From contig JAJEKV010000023.1 in NCBI GenBank assembly GCA_021234155.1, forward strand, positions 4,733,945-4,797,944: a stretch of 64,000 nt of DNA. The letters run 5' to 3'. Positions 12,997 through 25,961 of the stretch are shown here, piece after piece. The position numbers and the translations under genes were made by a program. Every line of letters starts with the position of its first letter. Position 1 is the stretch's first letter. The notes under the pieces were generated by a model. That model saw nothing but the letters and a program-made list of their open reading frames with translations. It was not told where the DNA came from and did not search any database. The DNA comes from Isoetes taiwanensis. Lineage: Eukaryota; Streptophyta; Lycopodiopsida; Isoetales; Isoetaceae.

Positions 12997-14110
12997 CTCG
13001 AAATGTTACGGTAGGCCACATTTCTCCTTATTATCATCATTCTTACATCCTATAATTTTCCTATGACTTTCTTATCCTACCTGGCAGGGTGCTAGTGCCA
13101 GTTGTCCTAGCTAGTGCCATCTGGCAGTGCTTGTGCCAGCTATATATTATAATTCATGATACATTCAAATTCAAATTCACAATACAATTCACCAATAGAA
13201 TACACCAAAATTCAGTAACTTCCTCCTCATCAACACCAGAAAGCATGGCAAAGGAATGCCACATCTCAGCAGCCATCTGATCATCTATGGCACTCTGATA
13301 ATCTATAGCACCTATCTGATCTATAGAAGCATCCATCTTCTGAGCGGACAAAGAAGCGTAACCTTATAAACGATAATGTTCACAAAGCAAAAATAAAAGG
13401 CCATAAAAACAAGGTATTTAGCCAACCAGGCCAGATCTACGCAAGCTCAAGTTACAAGCATAAAGTTTTGCACGGTACACACTAATCGCATAGCAAATTG
13501 ATGCGCATAAGAAAGGTCGGGGATAGGCTTGCAAGAAAGCATGTAGAAAGAAAGAAAGGCCGGGATAGGCGTGCATGTTACTCGGTCGAGACAACGCAAA
13601 AAAAGCTGCGGTCGGGGTTATATTTTCGTACAAACATGCAAAATAACAAGAACTTCGTCATTTTACACGAAGATGTCGCCAAGATATCAAGATCTTCCGC
13701 AAAAATGATGCTCCACTTGTTGCATGTACCTCCGGTAGATGAAATGCAAAAGAAAAACATGTTAGGACGCATGCATTTCAAGAAAATCCATCAAACATTG
13801 ATTACAAAAATAATCATGCTAAAACCGTGATGAAGCTATCGGAAAATCTTTGAATCAGCGGCAAAGATCTGGCGCCAATTGAAAATCACAAAATCGAGGC
13901 GCCAAGACCAAAATCAACGTAAAACTCCTTAAAAGGAAGCAACCCACAAAAGAGGAGTGGAGCCAAGCAAAAAGTGAACAAAAGGAAGGCAAGCGGCTAA
14001 CGGACCATCGCGGACCTCGCCAAGCTTCGGCGGAAATGTGAAGACCGAGGTCCGAAATGTGCAAAAATGTGGCCTACACGCGTGAAATGTGGCCTACCTA
14101 ACATTTCGAG
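12997..14110. mobile_element. Inverted-repeat element of about 1.1 kb (copy A)
   Basis: Left CTCGAAATGTTACGGTAGG (continuing CCACATTT) is matched in inverted orientation by AAATGTGGCCTACCTAACAT (continuing TTCGAG) at the right end. The interior has AT-rich sequence near 13,140-13,220 and no coding sequence. No clear target-site duplication. A direct repeat (TAAATCG-TATACCAACTC) at about 12,981 and 14,219 brackets the region. Type unassigned. Confidence 0.55.
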
Positions 14111-14239
14111 GGGGTGTTGATTGGCACCGTTACGGGGGTGTATATACCGGCTTCGCCCTAACGGGCTCGCCATGGCCTTACCTGCGTGAATGGCACGCCA
14201 CCGAACATTACCCCTAACTAAATCGATATACCAACTCTA

Positions 14240-16130
14240 ATCGTTTTTTTTTTTTTCTAAATTAAAAACATCCACACCGTGGATCTCGCAACCATTGGGC
14301 CGCAACCAAAAACTGAGGCCGTACACGTGTCAATGCCAAGAAACACCTCTGAACCTTCCATCTTCCATCTCCATAAAAACACAAAACAGACATAAGATTA
14401 ACAAATCACTTTCGAAATTATTGGATCCATTTCATGCACAAAATACCCAAGAATTTCTCTCGGCGAGAATAACGTATGTAAAATCCAAAAAATCTTGTGA
14501 ACTTCGCCTTCAAATTTCTGCATGAAAGGCAGCCTGAGCAAACATCAGAACAAAGAAACTTTGTCGGCGAAATTCAAACCTTTAAAAAAGTTGCTTCTGC
14601 CAAATTGCAAAGATTTTGAACCTCTGGCGCAACCCGAAGCAAAATTTCCCGCCAAGTTGTCTTAAACCCGGCTCCTCAATGGCCAGATCAAAAGCCGTGA
14701 TTCACCTGTGACCTCCACCCGCCAAGAAAATCCTTCCGGGTTTCCAAAGCTTTCTATTTACGTACCAACAAATCCCATCCCCACGCACAAAGCCATTTGC
14801 CGAATCGGCGGCCCATAGGATTTTGACCAAAAGAGCATGTGGGCGTCATATTTCATCATTGGGAAAACCTAATAGAAAACACCTCGAGCAATGGCGGCTT
14901 CTAAAGGCACCAGCGTTCGAATTCTAAATGCGGCTTTATCAACTGAATCCTTGAACTTTTATGAATCAAAAAAAATCTCTCCACCTGCGTGAACTAATAC
15001 ATTTATACAACATGGAAGCTGGATCGGTTGTTGCCTCAGGAATGGAAAACGGCGGGTGATCTTGCTCAAGAGGTAATCGTGGTAATCTCACACTTCCGAT
15101 CCAGTTACCATGTTGGCGGCGGGAAACTCATCCAGATTCTAGGACACGCTCCGCCGGTCGGCGGGACCTGAAATTAACTCCCGAAGCTTCCATGCCGCCA
15201 TACATGGCAAATAAGACTTATGGAAGAAGAAATTTGGCCGCCGAGAAAATTTCAACCCCGAAATTTTTGAGTGGTGAAAATTCTTCCAACGAAAAAAAAA
15301 AGCGTGAATTTTGCCCCCAATTGGCCATTTTTCAGATCATTTTTCGGCATAGTATTACATGGTAAAGACTGCTTTTTAGTGCGGGAGAGCTTCCACAGAG
15401 GAACACGACCACGGGCTCGAGAGGGGAAAGTCGACTAGAGATCGATGAAAAATTTTTGGGATGCAAGACCTGCTTGTTTGGGGCAAAATTTCACGCCCCT
15501 TTTTTTAAAATCACGCCATTCTTTTGCAAGATTACAAGATGATAGATAGGAGATGCAATTTGAACCAAGGCATGGCCCACGATGCTTGATAACTTTTGTG
15601 GGAAGAAGGGTTAAACACCGTGAGAACCCATTACCTTAGATAAAAGCGGGGCGAACAAGGGTAGGTAAGGTTCCTCATCCATAGCTTCGGTTATCGAGGT
15701 TCCATAGCTTAGTTATTAGAGGTTAGACAAGCCATAGCTCGGTTATCGAAGTCGACACCCTTCGTAGTTGGATTATCACCTCGGCTGGATTATTAGCAAA
15801 GAAATTATTATTCGAGATTGAATCCGTGGTAAAGAAATTCATCGATGTTGAATCCAGCAAATCGAGGGGGCAAAGATGCACGTCAAGATGTACAAGTGTT
15901 CTTCCTTAAGGGATGACGTCAAGAGTGTCATTTGGGCGATATCTTTGATTCGGACTTACTCATAGCAAACAGGTTGTGCTTCGTGGTGATATGTATTCTA
16001 TAACTACGTGTTATGTATGTGGTGGGAAGTGTTGCTCTAGTGGACATCTTCTCCACTTTCGGTTGAGTCCCCATGTACTCTTTGTATTCTTTTGAGTAAT
16101 AAAGGTCCACGTTTCATCAAAAATCGAGGG
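14240..16130. other. Non-coding region with LTR-like remnants (copy A)
   Basis: No supported gene. Around 15,690-15,780 a phrase like CATAGCTCGGTTATC repeats three times. At 16,020-16,120 a stretch ending in CTTTGTATTCTTTTGAGTAATAAAGG looks like a retroelement LTR polyadenylation region. A short frame near 14,890 (atggcggcttctaaa) might be a first exon but has no support. The copy B equivalent is 39,213-41,170. Confidence 0.35.
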
Positions 16131-16276
16131 CAAAGATGCACGTTCTTTGCCCCTTCTCGAGTTCCCTTTTTTTTGTATTGAAGGAAGGAGCACTTTCGGA
16201 AGATGCACGCTATTGCCGTGGCTAAATCGAGGGCAAAGAAATTCATCCGCTGGTGGCGGCGAGGCAAGGCTTCCTA

Positions 16277-16531
16277 AGTTCCTTTTTTTATATATATATA
16301 CATCGAAGAAAGGGAGCACCTTATGGTACGGGTGTGGGGTGAGGCTTGCACTCACCACATCTCCCCAACTAAGTTTGTAGTCATTGGGATTTGAACCTAC
16401 GTGCGGTAATAGGCCAAACCCTCGAACCTACGTGCGGTAATAATAGGCCAAACCCAGGGTCTTAACCAAAGGATTTGAATCTGTGGGCTGGTAATAGGCC
16501 AAACCAGAGGTCTAACCACTAGACCACACCC
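16277..16531 (-). mobile_element. tRNA-derived SINE, Au-like (copy A)
   Basis: On the minus strand the element starts GGTGTGGTCTAGTGGTTAGA, an A-box-bearing head as in plant Au SINEs, continues through GATTCAAATCC (B box), and ends with GGTGCTCCCTTTCTTCGATG and a TATA/A-rich tail. A second partial tail (GTGCTCCTTCCTTCAATAC) lies at 16,158-16,200. The B-box segment is reiterated. Confidence 0.75.
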
Positions 16532-17409
16532 GTGATGGGCCTTCCCGAGTTTCCACTTGCATGTTATGACACGAAAGCGCTTTATTTATCAAACCACAAT
16601 CATGTTTGAAAAAAAAACACGAGGTTTTTTGTGGACTTAGCGAATGTTTTTGCTCTTGTCGTGTTAACGCCATATCGAGAGAAAAAACTCAGTTTTTTTT
16701 ATTTCATGTTGGTTCAAACATGACCATGATTGTTAAATAAGGCACTCGATTATGCCATATCCAAGGGGCATAAATCAATGGTCAAGAATGCATTGATCAA
16801 AAGCCTGTCGTGGATTTAACCCCTTAAAAGTCTCCGGTGACACTGTCGTTCATGGCTCTGCCGTTCATGATGGCAATGCCGCCTAACTATTGACGGGGTG
16901 TAAATCCCGCCCAAAAAAAAATTAGTAGTACATAAATAAAGGATGTGAGTTTTTTTTTGTTCTTGGGAATTCATGCTAGCAATACTTCGTCGCAAAAAGG
17001 GTACGGGTCAAGGACGAGTGCTATAAATATCGGATGGGGCGTGGCTATAAAATGTCTTTCCATGAATTAGGAAATAAATGCACATAGGAATTGAATTAGG
17101 AAATAAATGCACATAGGAATTGGAAAGAATATTTTGGGCTGGCATATTTATATAGAGGTGCATTTACAATGGCAGCATGTTCTTCTTTACAAGGTTGTAC
17201 CCATGTCCGTTTAATGCAAAGGATAACTATGTTGCAACCGACGCTATAAAAACAAAACAATATGGCGACTTGGGAGGCGAGCTTTCCAACGTTAGGCGGG
17301 ATATTGCATTGTGCAACCTTGCATTTAAGGTAGCAATACTAACGATATTCATCATGTATTTTTGAACCCAATTTGTTGGTGATCAAACAACCATAGCTTC
17401 CATTTTCCT

Positions 17410-18672
17410 ATGGCTACCTTTTACCCCTTTGAGATGGGCATCAAGCTTTTTCAAGGAGAATTTTATGGCCCTTTTGTTGTCAATAGCTCTTTTCGGTGCA
17501 TCCAACCATTTTACAAACTCGTGTACATTGATTGCTTTTTCTGTACTCTAATCCTCGTCAAAGAGTTTGCAAATATTTTCGAGAGCGATATGTGCATTTT
17601 TCAGAACTCCTAAAGTTCTTAGAGAGTATGGTAAGTGGGCTCGTCCACAGGAGCAACTGATGGAATTGGTAAAGCCATTTGTTTCCAATTTGCGCAAAGG
17701 CAGACTAAATCTTGTAATGGTGGGGCGCCTGAAAGCAAATTGCATGACATTGCAAATGAGATCAAAAGAAAAACATGCAATGGAATGCATATGCATAGTT
17801 GCAGATTTTGCATTGGAAGATCTAGAGGTAGTCATGTCTAGAATCAAGGAAGAAATTTCAGGCATGGAAGTAGGCATTCTTGTAAATAATGTTGGGCTAT
17901 CTTATCCCTATGCAAAGTTCTTTCCATGAATTGGATGACAAACCGACGGCAATCTTATAAGGCTCAATGTTGAGGTTGTAAAAAATGGTGCAACTCATGC
18001 TTCCTCGGGGATGGTAAAAAAGAAAGGGATGTATAATCAATATGGGATCCGGTGTCAAGATCTGGTTTTACCCTCCGATCCACTATATTCTCTCTATATA
18101 GGCTCAAAAGGGTTAGGAAGTAACAAACCCATGTCTTTGCATTTTTGTTCCTTTGTTTTACTTAGCCACATACTTTTATATGGTTTGAATTTGTTCTCAG
18201 GTTTGTTGATCAGTTTTCAAGATCACTTCACTTGGAATACAAACATGTTGGAATTGATGTGCATTGTCAGGTATGAATAACTTGCTATATATGACAGGAA
18301 AATGTGTGAGACATGCATATGTTATGTCTTTCTAAAAACTTTGATGCATATGCTTTATATCTTAAGAGTAGAAATAAGAAATTATGTCGTCCCATGCAGG
18401 TACCATTATATGTGGCTACAAAAGATGGCCAAAATGAGGAAACCATCTTTGACATGTCCCTCCAAATACCTATGCATGGTGGGCTATGAAATATATCGGT
18501 TATGAGGTTATAGTTACACCATATCTGCTACATAATGTGACGTGGTGGCTTGCCAAGTTTTTTGAAGAAGAGACTTTGGGAAAGTATAGACTCAAATTTA
18601 ACATTAACATAAGGAAGAGCTCTTTACTAAAGAAGCTCAAAAATGAAGTCCAACATATCACAAATTAAATAA
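17410..18672 (+). pseudogene. KCR: 3-oxoacyl-CoA reductase (copy A, frameshifted)
   Basis: Same three-exon layout as copy B: 17,410-18,111, 18,201-18,270 and 18,400-18,672, with splice borders preserved. Many small indels break the frame, for example near the cofactor motif (17,640), before the active-site serine (about 18,000-18,060) and in exon 3 (an extra A in ACAAAAGATGG). Several differences replace CTG or CAG with CCG or CGG (GGATCCGG for GGATCTGG, CCTCCGAT for CCTCTGAT). Either the gene has decayed, or it is intact and the sequence here is poorly called; the clean splice sites favour the latter. Confidence 0.85.
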
Positions 18673-18689
18673 ATGTCGGAACTCCGCTT

Positions 18690-20690
18690 TTCTACCTGCA
18701 TTTATAGCCTATTGAAAATGGGACATCATACTATGTTCTTACTTGTATATTTGGATGTCTTGGTAAGTCTTGGAAATTGGATAGCTGAAACTTATTTTAT
18801 TCCCCAATGATTCCAATTTTGAGTTTTTTGTTGAATGAATAAAAAATAGAATATATTGTGCTTGCTTGCTATTACTTAGTCGTTTACTTCTAGTTGTGCA
18901 TCCTTTATAGCATGTGAGTGAAAGATCTAACGATGATATTTCTACAACAAAACACTATGATGAAATTTTCAAGGATGCAACAAATGTTACCATCATTATG
19001 TGTAGCCCCGCCATGTACAGGTTTGGCATACCTTGATGGAGTGAAGGAATATCAATTGTCTTTTGATCTATTACCAAGGGAATAATGTGGGATATGTTGC
19101 GAATCAAGCAATTTGAGCCATCCTTTAGGATCTCTAGAACGCCTAAACGAGGTGTGCCCGGACTATCTCGATTGTCAGTTATCAAATCCTATGGCCCGGT
19201 CATTATGTTGGAGCTCTAGGGCTTTTGCTTCAATTATGATCATTTATGATTTATGGGGCGCCTATGATTTTGAAATATGAAATATAGGTTCGCTTAGGTT
19301 TTGGAATATGAATTATGAGGACTCATCTCTATAATAAATTTCGGATACATGATTTTTGAAATATAGAAATATAGGTTACTTTAGGTTTTGGAATATGAAT
19401 TATGAGGACTCATCTATAATAAATTTTAGAATATGAAATACATAGACTTAACCCTCTGCTAAAATAATCATTATTCGATAAGAATGTTTTGACCAATACA
19501 ACTAGTGGGCTAACATGCTTATTTTTTTTCTATTGAATCTATGGGTTTTTTTTTTAGGTTATCACTCATATATAATTCAAGTCTCATTTTCGATTGACAC
19601 TATTTTTGGTTGCCCCTAGGGCAAACCCTCGAATTATAATGGGTTTATGGCATATCTTAAGTATATATCGAATATACCTAGAAGCAGGACCGCTTCAAAC
19701 CTATTGGTCTTGTAACATCACCTACATTCTTGATCAGGGGTGTTTCAACCGCACTCTCTGGATCCATGGCACACTCTCTATTTCATCTACTATTCAATAA
19801 AAGAAGAGTTTGTCCTTGAAGTTCTTGTGTCCGCACAACACTTTTATGTTCGGATGTCATTCCATATTTCCTACCGCTTTTTGCCATTCCTATGTTCCTT
19901 GTTGGAGCAAAGTATAGGGGTATTGTCGAGCAACAAAAGAAAGTTTTGTTTTCACCGCTATTATTAGCTTGAATAGGTCGTTCATTTTATCACATGCTTC
20001 TTACGGGCTTTCGGTTTTATGGGCGATATGGTACATGATCAAGATGAGTTTTAAAGACTAAGATCTATGGGCAATTTGATGCGAGTTCGATCGGGCCCTG
20101 CAAATGGAGCGGTAGGAGTTAAGCTAAGCGAACCGAAGTCGCCCGGTGAACCCCAGACATTAAGCCCAGACATACATGTTGACATGGCTGCTTGATCAAC
20201 TTCTGCCGGGTTAAGCCAAGCGGGCGAACCCGAGGGAGTTAAATAGCCAGGTGTGATAGCAAGCGAGAGGCATTTATTACCTAAAGTTCGCTGAAACAAA
20301 CCGTGAGGAGACTCAGGTAAATTTGCGGGGCATTTAATTGCCCCCACAGGGTTCCTGGCGAACCACCGTGAGAATATCCAGTGGGATTTCCATTCTTAAT
20401 GGAGTGTCGGGCCACAAATGCAAAATTGATTATGTGAGTCATCGAGAATCGCGCATTTCGCGAGCAATCTGTATTCGCGGTGATCCAGTAATGAATTATT
20501 ATGGCGTAGTTTCTTTGGGATCAAGCGGCCCCAAAGGGAACCCCGGCCGGATCAAAGGGCATTCGAGAAAAACGGATCGGAATGGACATAAATATTATAC
20601 AAATCCCTCTTTACCTTTGAAAAATTCTTCCCGAGTCAGTAGGAGGCGTAGATCTTTGGTGAGAAATAAAAATGTAATTTGGGCCCCGAG
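18690..20690. other. Intergenic sequence after KCR (copy A)
   Basis: AT-rich sequence. An imperfect repeat of a phrase containing TTTTGGAATATGAATTATGAGG lies at about 19,290-19,430. From 20,050 onward the sequence becomes GC-rich and carries GCGAACC-type motifs. No gene recognised. Confidence 0.4.
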
Positions 20691-20699
20691 ACGAGGGCA

Positions 20700-21010
20700 G
20701 AGCAAGCTCCGCTAGAACGAGGAAAACGAGCGAGTATTGAGCCATTACGCCGGATTTGAACGCCAAATCTAAGATTTCTTCATCAGGACAATGTGAAGAA
20801 GCTTGATCACGGCGTTGGAGAGAAGATTACAAACTGAGCCATGGGACTGTGGTCCGGCAGATAGTGGAAACTGAGGGTTTGACTTGTAGCCAAAAATAGA
20901 GAGGAAAAGGGCTACTAAAGTGATGGAGAGAATTTTGAAGGCAAGTCGGTTGTCGCGAGGTCGGCTGTATAGGAACGGAGAGGTCATGAAGCTTTACCAT
21001 GGTACGGACA
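20700..21010 (-). pseudogene. Putative membrane-protein exon (copy A, frameshifted)
   Basis: Counterpart of 45,760-46,080. The hydrophobic segment is preserved, but indels on both sides split it into different frames. Many differences are CAG/CTG against CG, so the damage may be base-calling error. Confidence 0.4.
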
Positions 21011-21631
21011 TTTAGGCGATTCGGCGCCGCGTAAAAGCTCGCTTTACCTTGGGCCTCGCACCTTAACTTTATGCGTGTTGAAACTCTGGCATCGGCGTCG
21101 AGCTGCTCCCCTCCGTGATCACCCGCCCCGCCAATCGGGTGCGGTGGAGTCGCCCAAGCGAACCAATGGGGCCCCTGACGCTTCGTATGGGTTCGCTCTG
21201 ACACTTAACCGCGGTTTGCAGGTTAACCCGGCGGGAAGAATGCCATGCAGGCGATTGCGCCCGCGAACCGTCATGCCCAGGCGAACCCGTTTGGCATGTT
21301 GACTCAATTTCAGGAGCCAATAAAGTGGGCGAATTTGATAGATGGGCAGAATAAGCTTTCAACGATTAAGATCCCTCAGTCGGTTTTCATTCCTGCATGT
21401 CAAATCCTATTAATATTCATCAATCATCCGATCAGTCTAGCTATTCCAGCTTCTTCATTTGGTCATCAAGGGAAGACAGATCATACATACCATCAAACTC
21501 AGAAGGCAAATTTATTGTTTCATTTTGGCCATTTGTTTTTGAAGAGTTAAATATTTAGATCGAGTTGTTAACGCAAGTTTTTGACTTGTATAACAGCACC
21601 AGGAATCTCACTGCTTCCAGGTAGAAGTCCG

Positions 21632-21919
21632 CTACTTCTCAGCTGGAATCTTCTTGCTTCCAGATAGAATCTGGTTGCTTCCAGCTGCTATTTCAAGAGG
21701 TTCCCGCTTGAATCCCAATGCTTTTGGTACCGTAGGTTGGATCAAATCAACCTGCTCTTGCTGAGATTGTTTGTTTGATGGCTCTTCCTTCTTGGAGTTA
21801 TTCTGCTCACTTTCATTGTGATATATCTCTGGGCCATACTTTTGTGTTTTTTTACACTCACTAGTCCTTTTTCCATACTGGTCAGTCCAGAGTGTGCACC
21901 TTCTATTGCCCGAATCCAC
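21632..21919 (-). CDS. Hydrophilic reading frame just inside the unit edge, possible channel linker or C-terminus
   Basis: A 95-residue Lys/Glu/Ser/Gln-rich frame on the minus strand ends at a stop 45 bases from the tandem join. It follows the basic channel linker exons at 21,935-22,099 and lies in the same orientation. It has no recognisable domain. It could be a further cytosolic exon of the channel, its C-terminus, or chance. The composition fits a cytosolic linker. Confidence 0.3.
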   Translation of the reverse strand: MDSGNRRCTLWTDQYGKRTSECKKTQKYGPEIYHNESEQNNSKKEEPSNKQSQQEQVDLIQPTVPKALGFKREPLEIAAGSNQILSGSKKIPAEK

Positions 21920-22109
21920 CCAGCTACCTTTTACGTTACAAATCTTGTCTCTAACCTCTTAAGCTCCTTGAGATGCTCCACCTATATGGAAACTATGATC
22001 AAATAACTCCACACAGAGAGAGAAGAAACTGAGAGAAGAAACTAAGGACAAGGTAATACCTTTTGCATAAGTTTTTCTCTGTCTGTTAGCATTCCTTTTC
22101 TAGGATGAC

Positions 22110-22890
22110 TGCAGTGAGAAGTTCAACACAAATATAACTTACTAAAAGTAAAAGACTAAAACGAGGGAGCTATCCACCTGAATTTATGCATGTATACAAA
22201 AGTTAAAATACTAAATAAGTCTTGAGTATATATATGTACATGTGTCTTTTACGTGACAAACAAATATAACAAGAAATGAAGATAGAAACTTAAGCAAACA
22301 TTGTCAGTGCTACAGAGACTAATTGAGTGCAGAAAATGAAGGATTGGATAGAATGAAGAAATGTCAGATTGTGGAGGAATGTGTGTAATAGCGCCACAGC
22401 TTATTCCAATAGAAACTGACTAAACTGAAGTGTTGCCCATTGCAAGCACTCAAGAATGACAGGAAAATGAAGGATTAGATAGGGATGAATACAAGCTACT
22501 ACTTCAGTTCTATTGGACTAAGTCTTGACCAATATTAAATGTCAGATTGTGAAGGAATGCGTGTAATACTTCGCCGACATTGTTTAAATATAATCTGACC
22601 AAACTGATATGAAATAAACTTTGGCTGCAGTGTTGTAATAATCACTCCACACACTTTGCAAGCATTCAAGATGGATTCGAGGCTACAGTAACCTCGCAGC
22701 AGAAACCAAGTTCACTAACTGCCCACACTATAGTTTGAAGCTGGCCAATTGGGCTTGACTACATAGAACAAAATGTTAAACTAGCTTCATGAACAATTTC
22801 ATGAAGTCAATCACAAGAAAATAAAATTCAGCTGCATTTTAATGTCAAAGGAAACTAGAACTAAGGACGATTTAACCCAAGAATCAAGAT
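22110..22890. other. Intronic sequence without recognised features (copy B channel gene)
   Basis: AT-rich sequence between the pore exon and the linker exons of the channel. I looked for a second-domain S6 here and did not find one. A short phrase (AATGTCAGATTGTG.AGGAATG) recurs at about 22,361 and 22,539, suggesting a small local duplication. Confidence 0.4.
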
Positions 22891-25559
22891 CAATACTTAT
22901 TTGGTATTCCTGGCCGCATAGACCACCACATTTGATTTGGCCAACTTTCTGCAGTAGCCACGCTAAACCATAATAGCATAGTTGTAAGCATTCCATCATG
23001 GTTGAACGCCGGATAGCCTTCTGGATAATTGTCATAGCTTCCACTCCATAGTTCCATGCTAATGATGGAGAAGACCATTATCACAAGCACAAAAAAAGAA
23101 GTATACACTTGCCAAAGCATGCACACTTGATAAGCAATGGACCTGCAGTAAATGCATACAGACTATTATACAGTAGGTGCAAAACATGCTCAACAAATAA
23201 AACTAACCACTACAGACGGATCTATTTGTTGCTTTTCAAGGATAGAACAGCCGCTAACTGAATCCTCCCCCATACATTAGGATAAAGACGTGTCATCAAT
23301 GAACCCATTGATACAAGTATCAAGACGATATCCCACAGATTTATACCTGTAACAATTGCTCTTCTTGTGTAAGAACATTTATAGTTTAACTAGTTAAAAA
23401 TATCTCACCGTCCCAAGAAAGTCCGTGAGTCCTGCTGCAAGGAAGCTTAATAACCATCTCAACAGAAAAAGTATGAGCATTAAGGCTTCTACGCCATCTG
23501 CCAAACTTGAATCAAGGAAAATTGCACAATTGTGGTTGCATTTCTATTAGCCTAAATCAACTATTAGAAGGGATACAAAGAGTATATAAGAGTGCATTTG
23601 ACATATATTCACTGAATAATGACAAAGCCACTTAGATTCAAGAACCACAGAGAGATTTACAAGGTAATCAAATAGACTTAACTTTCGACAAGGTATCTTG
23701 CTTTTTAACCTTGAAGTTTTGAGGACAGATGCACCATAATGAAAGCTCTTGGTAAACTTCCGTGACAGTTTGTTAGATGGCTGTGGTGTCTTGGACTTGA
23801 ATGAGGTTGCAAGGGCATGAAGAGAGGATTGGCCATGTTTCATTGCTTTGATGCACCCATGGATACAGCTTTCGATGCATTTCTGTATATCTGACTGTAC
23901 TTTTGTAGTAGACGCTGATTCCAACTTCCTTCTTCAGTTTCTTTAATAAGCACATCCTTGACAGCGTTTACCATCACTGTAGCTTTAGCAAAAGAAACCT
24001 CAGTTTCACGTTTGCTTTTTAGCAGAATCTGAAAATCAAAAGAACAAACAAAAACTTGATAAACTGCAGGTGATACACCAACACAATGCACAAAAGAGAA
24101 TTATTGCTGCAAATATGTTAATTGTATTACAAGAAACCCAACAAAGCAAAGGCGTGTTAATAAATGGACTCCTGCTTTTTCCAATAAAACAGTTGATTAT
24201 GAACATTATATTGATCAACAAACCAGATTTGTTTCTCAAGCCGCTTGGTTTCTCCACAACATAAAATCCGTCATCTTTTTTTGATCAACAAGTCGTACAT
24301 GAAAAAGCAGAAAGGATTCTCCTTTCATTCTCTCTCCTCAAAAAGTAATTGATATCTACTCTACGCAAATATTTGTTTGGAAGATAGCAATAGATTTCTC
24401 GATATATTAGTATATGGCAATAGAGCCAATTGCATGAGAATTTGAAAGCTTGTGCAAGCCGTTTCAGATAGTTGAGCCAACATCTTGGCTCAGGATCGAT
24501 TTTGATGAGCATCATGAAACACTACTTAAGCCTTCTATGAGATCAATGTATTATAACCAAAAATACAAAATAGAACTATAATAAGACCAAACTAGCAGCC
24601 AATACCCCTTCAAACACCACCTATTTATGAGAGTTCTGATGCTCATGTAATAAAACTTTAGGGCACTTATAATAGAAGTATCTCTTACCCGATGCTCCTG
24701 TCTTACTCGCAAGAAAGTTCCACTAATTCCAGCAATGAAGACATTTATCAGAAAGTATGTCCCAAACATACATAAACTGGGATGAAATATGCATCTGCAA
24801 TAGAAACACAGTGATTGACACAAGAAAATAAGAAGCAAGATTGATTCATAGACAAAGTGTGCACCTGGTAAAGGTAAAATAGCACAGGTAATTAATAAAC
24901 ATAGTTAACATATTTGAAATTGGTTAAATAAGAGCCTCATAAGACAACATTGCTGAAATAACTTTACCTGCTGCTCTTGACTTAGAATCTGAGACTCTGT
25001 TTTTATTAAGCTCCACCCTCTAAGGTTATCACCTATAGGAAAGATACTAGTGACTTATTGTGCACATTAAGATGCTTGACAAAGGGATACTACAAGATTA
25101 ATTTGCACAAGCAAAGTTATTGGCAAAATCATTATGACTCTAGCTGACAAATTTTCTATGTTTAGTATGGAAACTAAATTATATATGCTCATTTATGAAG
25201 CTACCTGAAACATTGTCAATAATGCATGGGGATAGTCATCAAATGTGGTTGCACCCCAATTGGTATTCAGAAACATCTAAAACAATAATAAGAAGCATCA
25301 AGTCAGAATCTCATGAAAATTCCACCATACAATAGATTACTAGACTCTTCTAGCCATTAGGAATGACGGACCAACACAAGATCCTTATTTATTTCACTGG
25401 CCTACTTGATAATAAGAAATTACTATCATAATAAGTGGCTCAGATTATGCCATAACATCAATCACCTCTGGCTCAATATAAAAGACCATCCATGAAATTT
25501 CTTTAAGATTTTGATCTGTGGAGACCCTTAACTGTTACTTTGCAAAATCCATGATGACT

Positions 25560-25961
25560 TTGAAAGGACTTACCCACTTCAGTTTTCATATGTAACATGG
25601 CTCCTGCCAGAGCTTTGAACAAGAAACTGCAATTTGAAGCAGCGTATGGGGCACAGCCTGATGTATCAACCCTCACAATTTTTGGATGCTTGGCTTTCAT
25701 TACAAGAAGCTTGCAAACCATCACCAAAAAGGATTTGCAGATATTTCGATACTACTAAACAAGAATTTGTTTTCTTCAGACAGTTTGCAATATGTAGAAA
25801 AAGGTATCTATTGTATCAACCCTCACAATTTTGGATGCTTGGCTTTCATTACAAGAAGCTTGCAAACCATCACCAAAAGGATTTGCAGATATTTCGATAC
25901 TACTAAACAAGAATTTGTTTTCTTCAGACAGTTTGCAATATGTAGAAAAAGGTATCTATGA
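25560..25961 (+). mobile_element. Ty1/copia polyprotein remnant (copy B) with a local 150-bp duplication
   Basis: Counterpart of 716-1,012, with the same PDVSTLTIFGCLAF block. Here a segment starting TGTATCAACCCTCACAATTT is repeated in tandem (25,662-25,811 and 25,812-25,958), giving two copies of FGCLAF-ITRS coding sequence. Copy A has one. The extra unit is a copy-B-specific insertion or an assembly slip. Confidence 0.6.

Larger units (their letters stand above)
1..21587 (+). repeat. Large direct tandem duplication, copy A (left part outside window)
   Basis: Position 1 aligns to 24,805 and the two stretches stay collinear to 21,587/46,675, where both end in the same run (GTTGTTAACGCAAGTTTTT then GACTT) and then diverge. 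From 1 to about 12.2 kb the copies are nearly identical; differences are mostly homopolymer lengths plus a few substitutions. From 12.2 to 21.3 kb they differ more, in a CHG-biased way (see findings). By inference copy A starts about 3.2 kb left of the window. The duplication could be real, or two haplotypes joined by the assembler. Confidence 0.95.

Noticed and set aside
20338-20715. 125-codon plus-strand frame in copy A as a gene
   Set aside because: It is not open in copy B (45,480-45,790) and shows no domain; it is chance in GC-rich, error-prone sequence.
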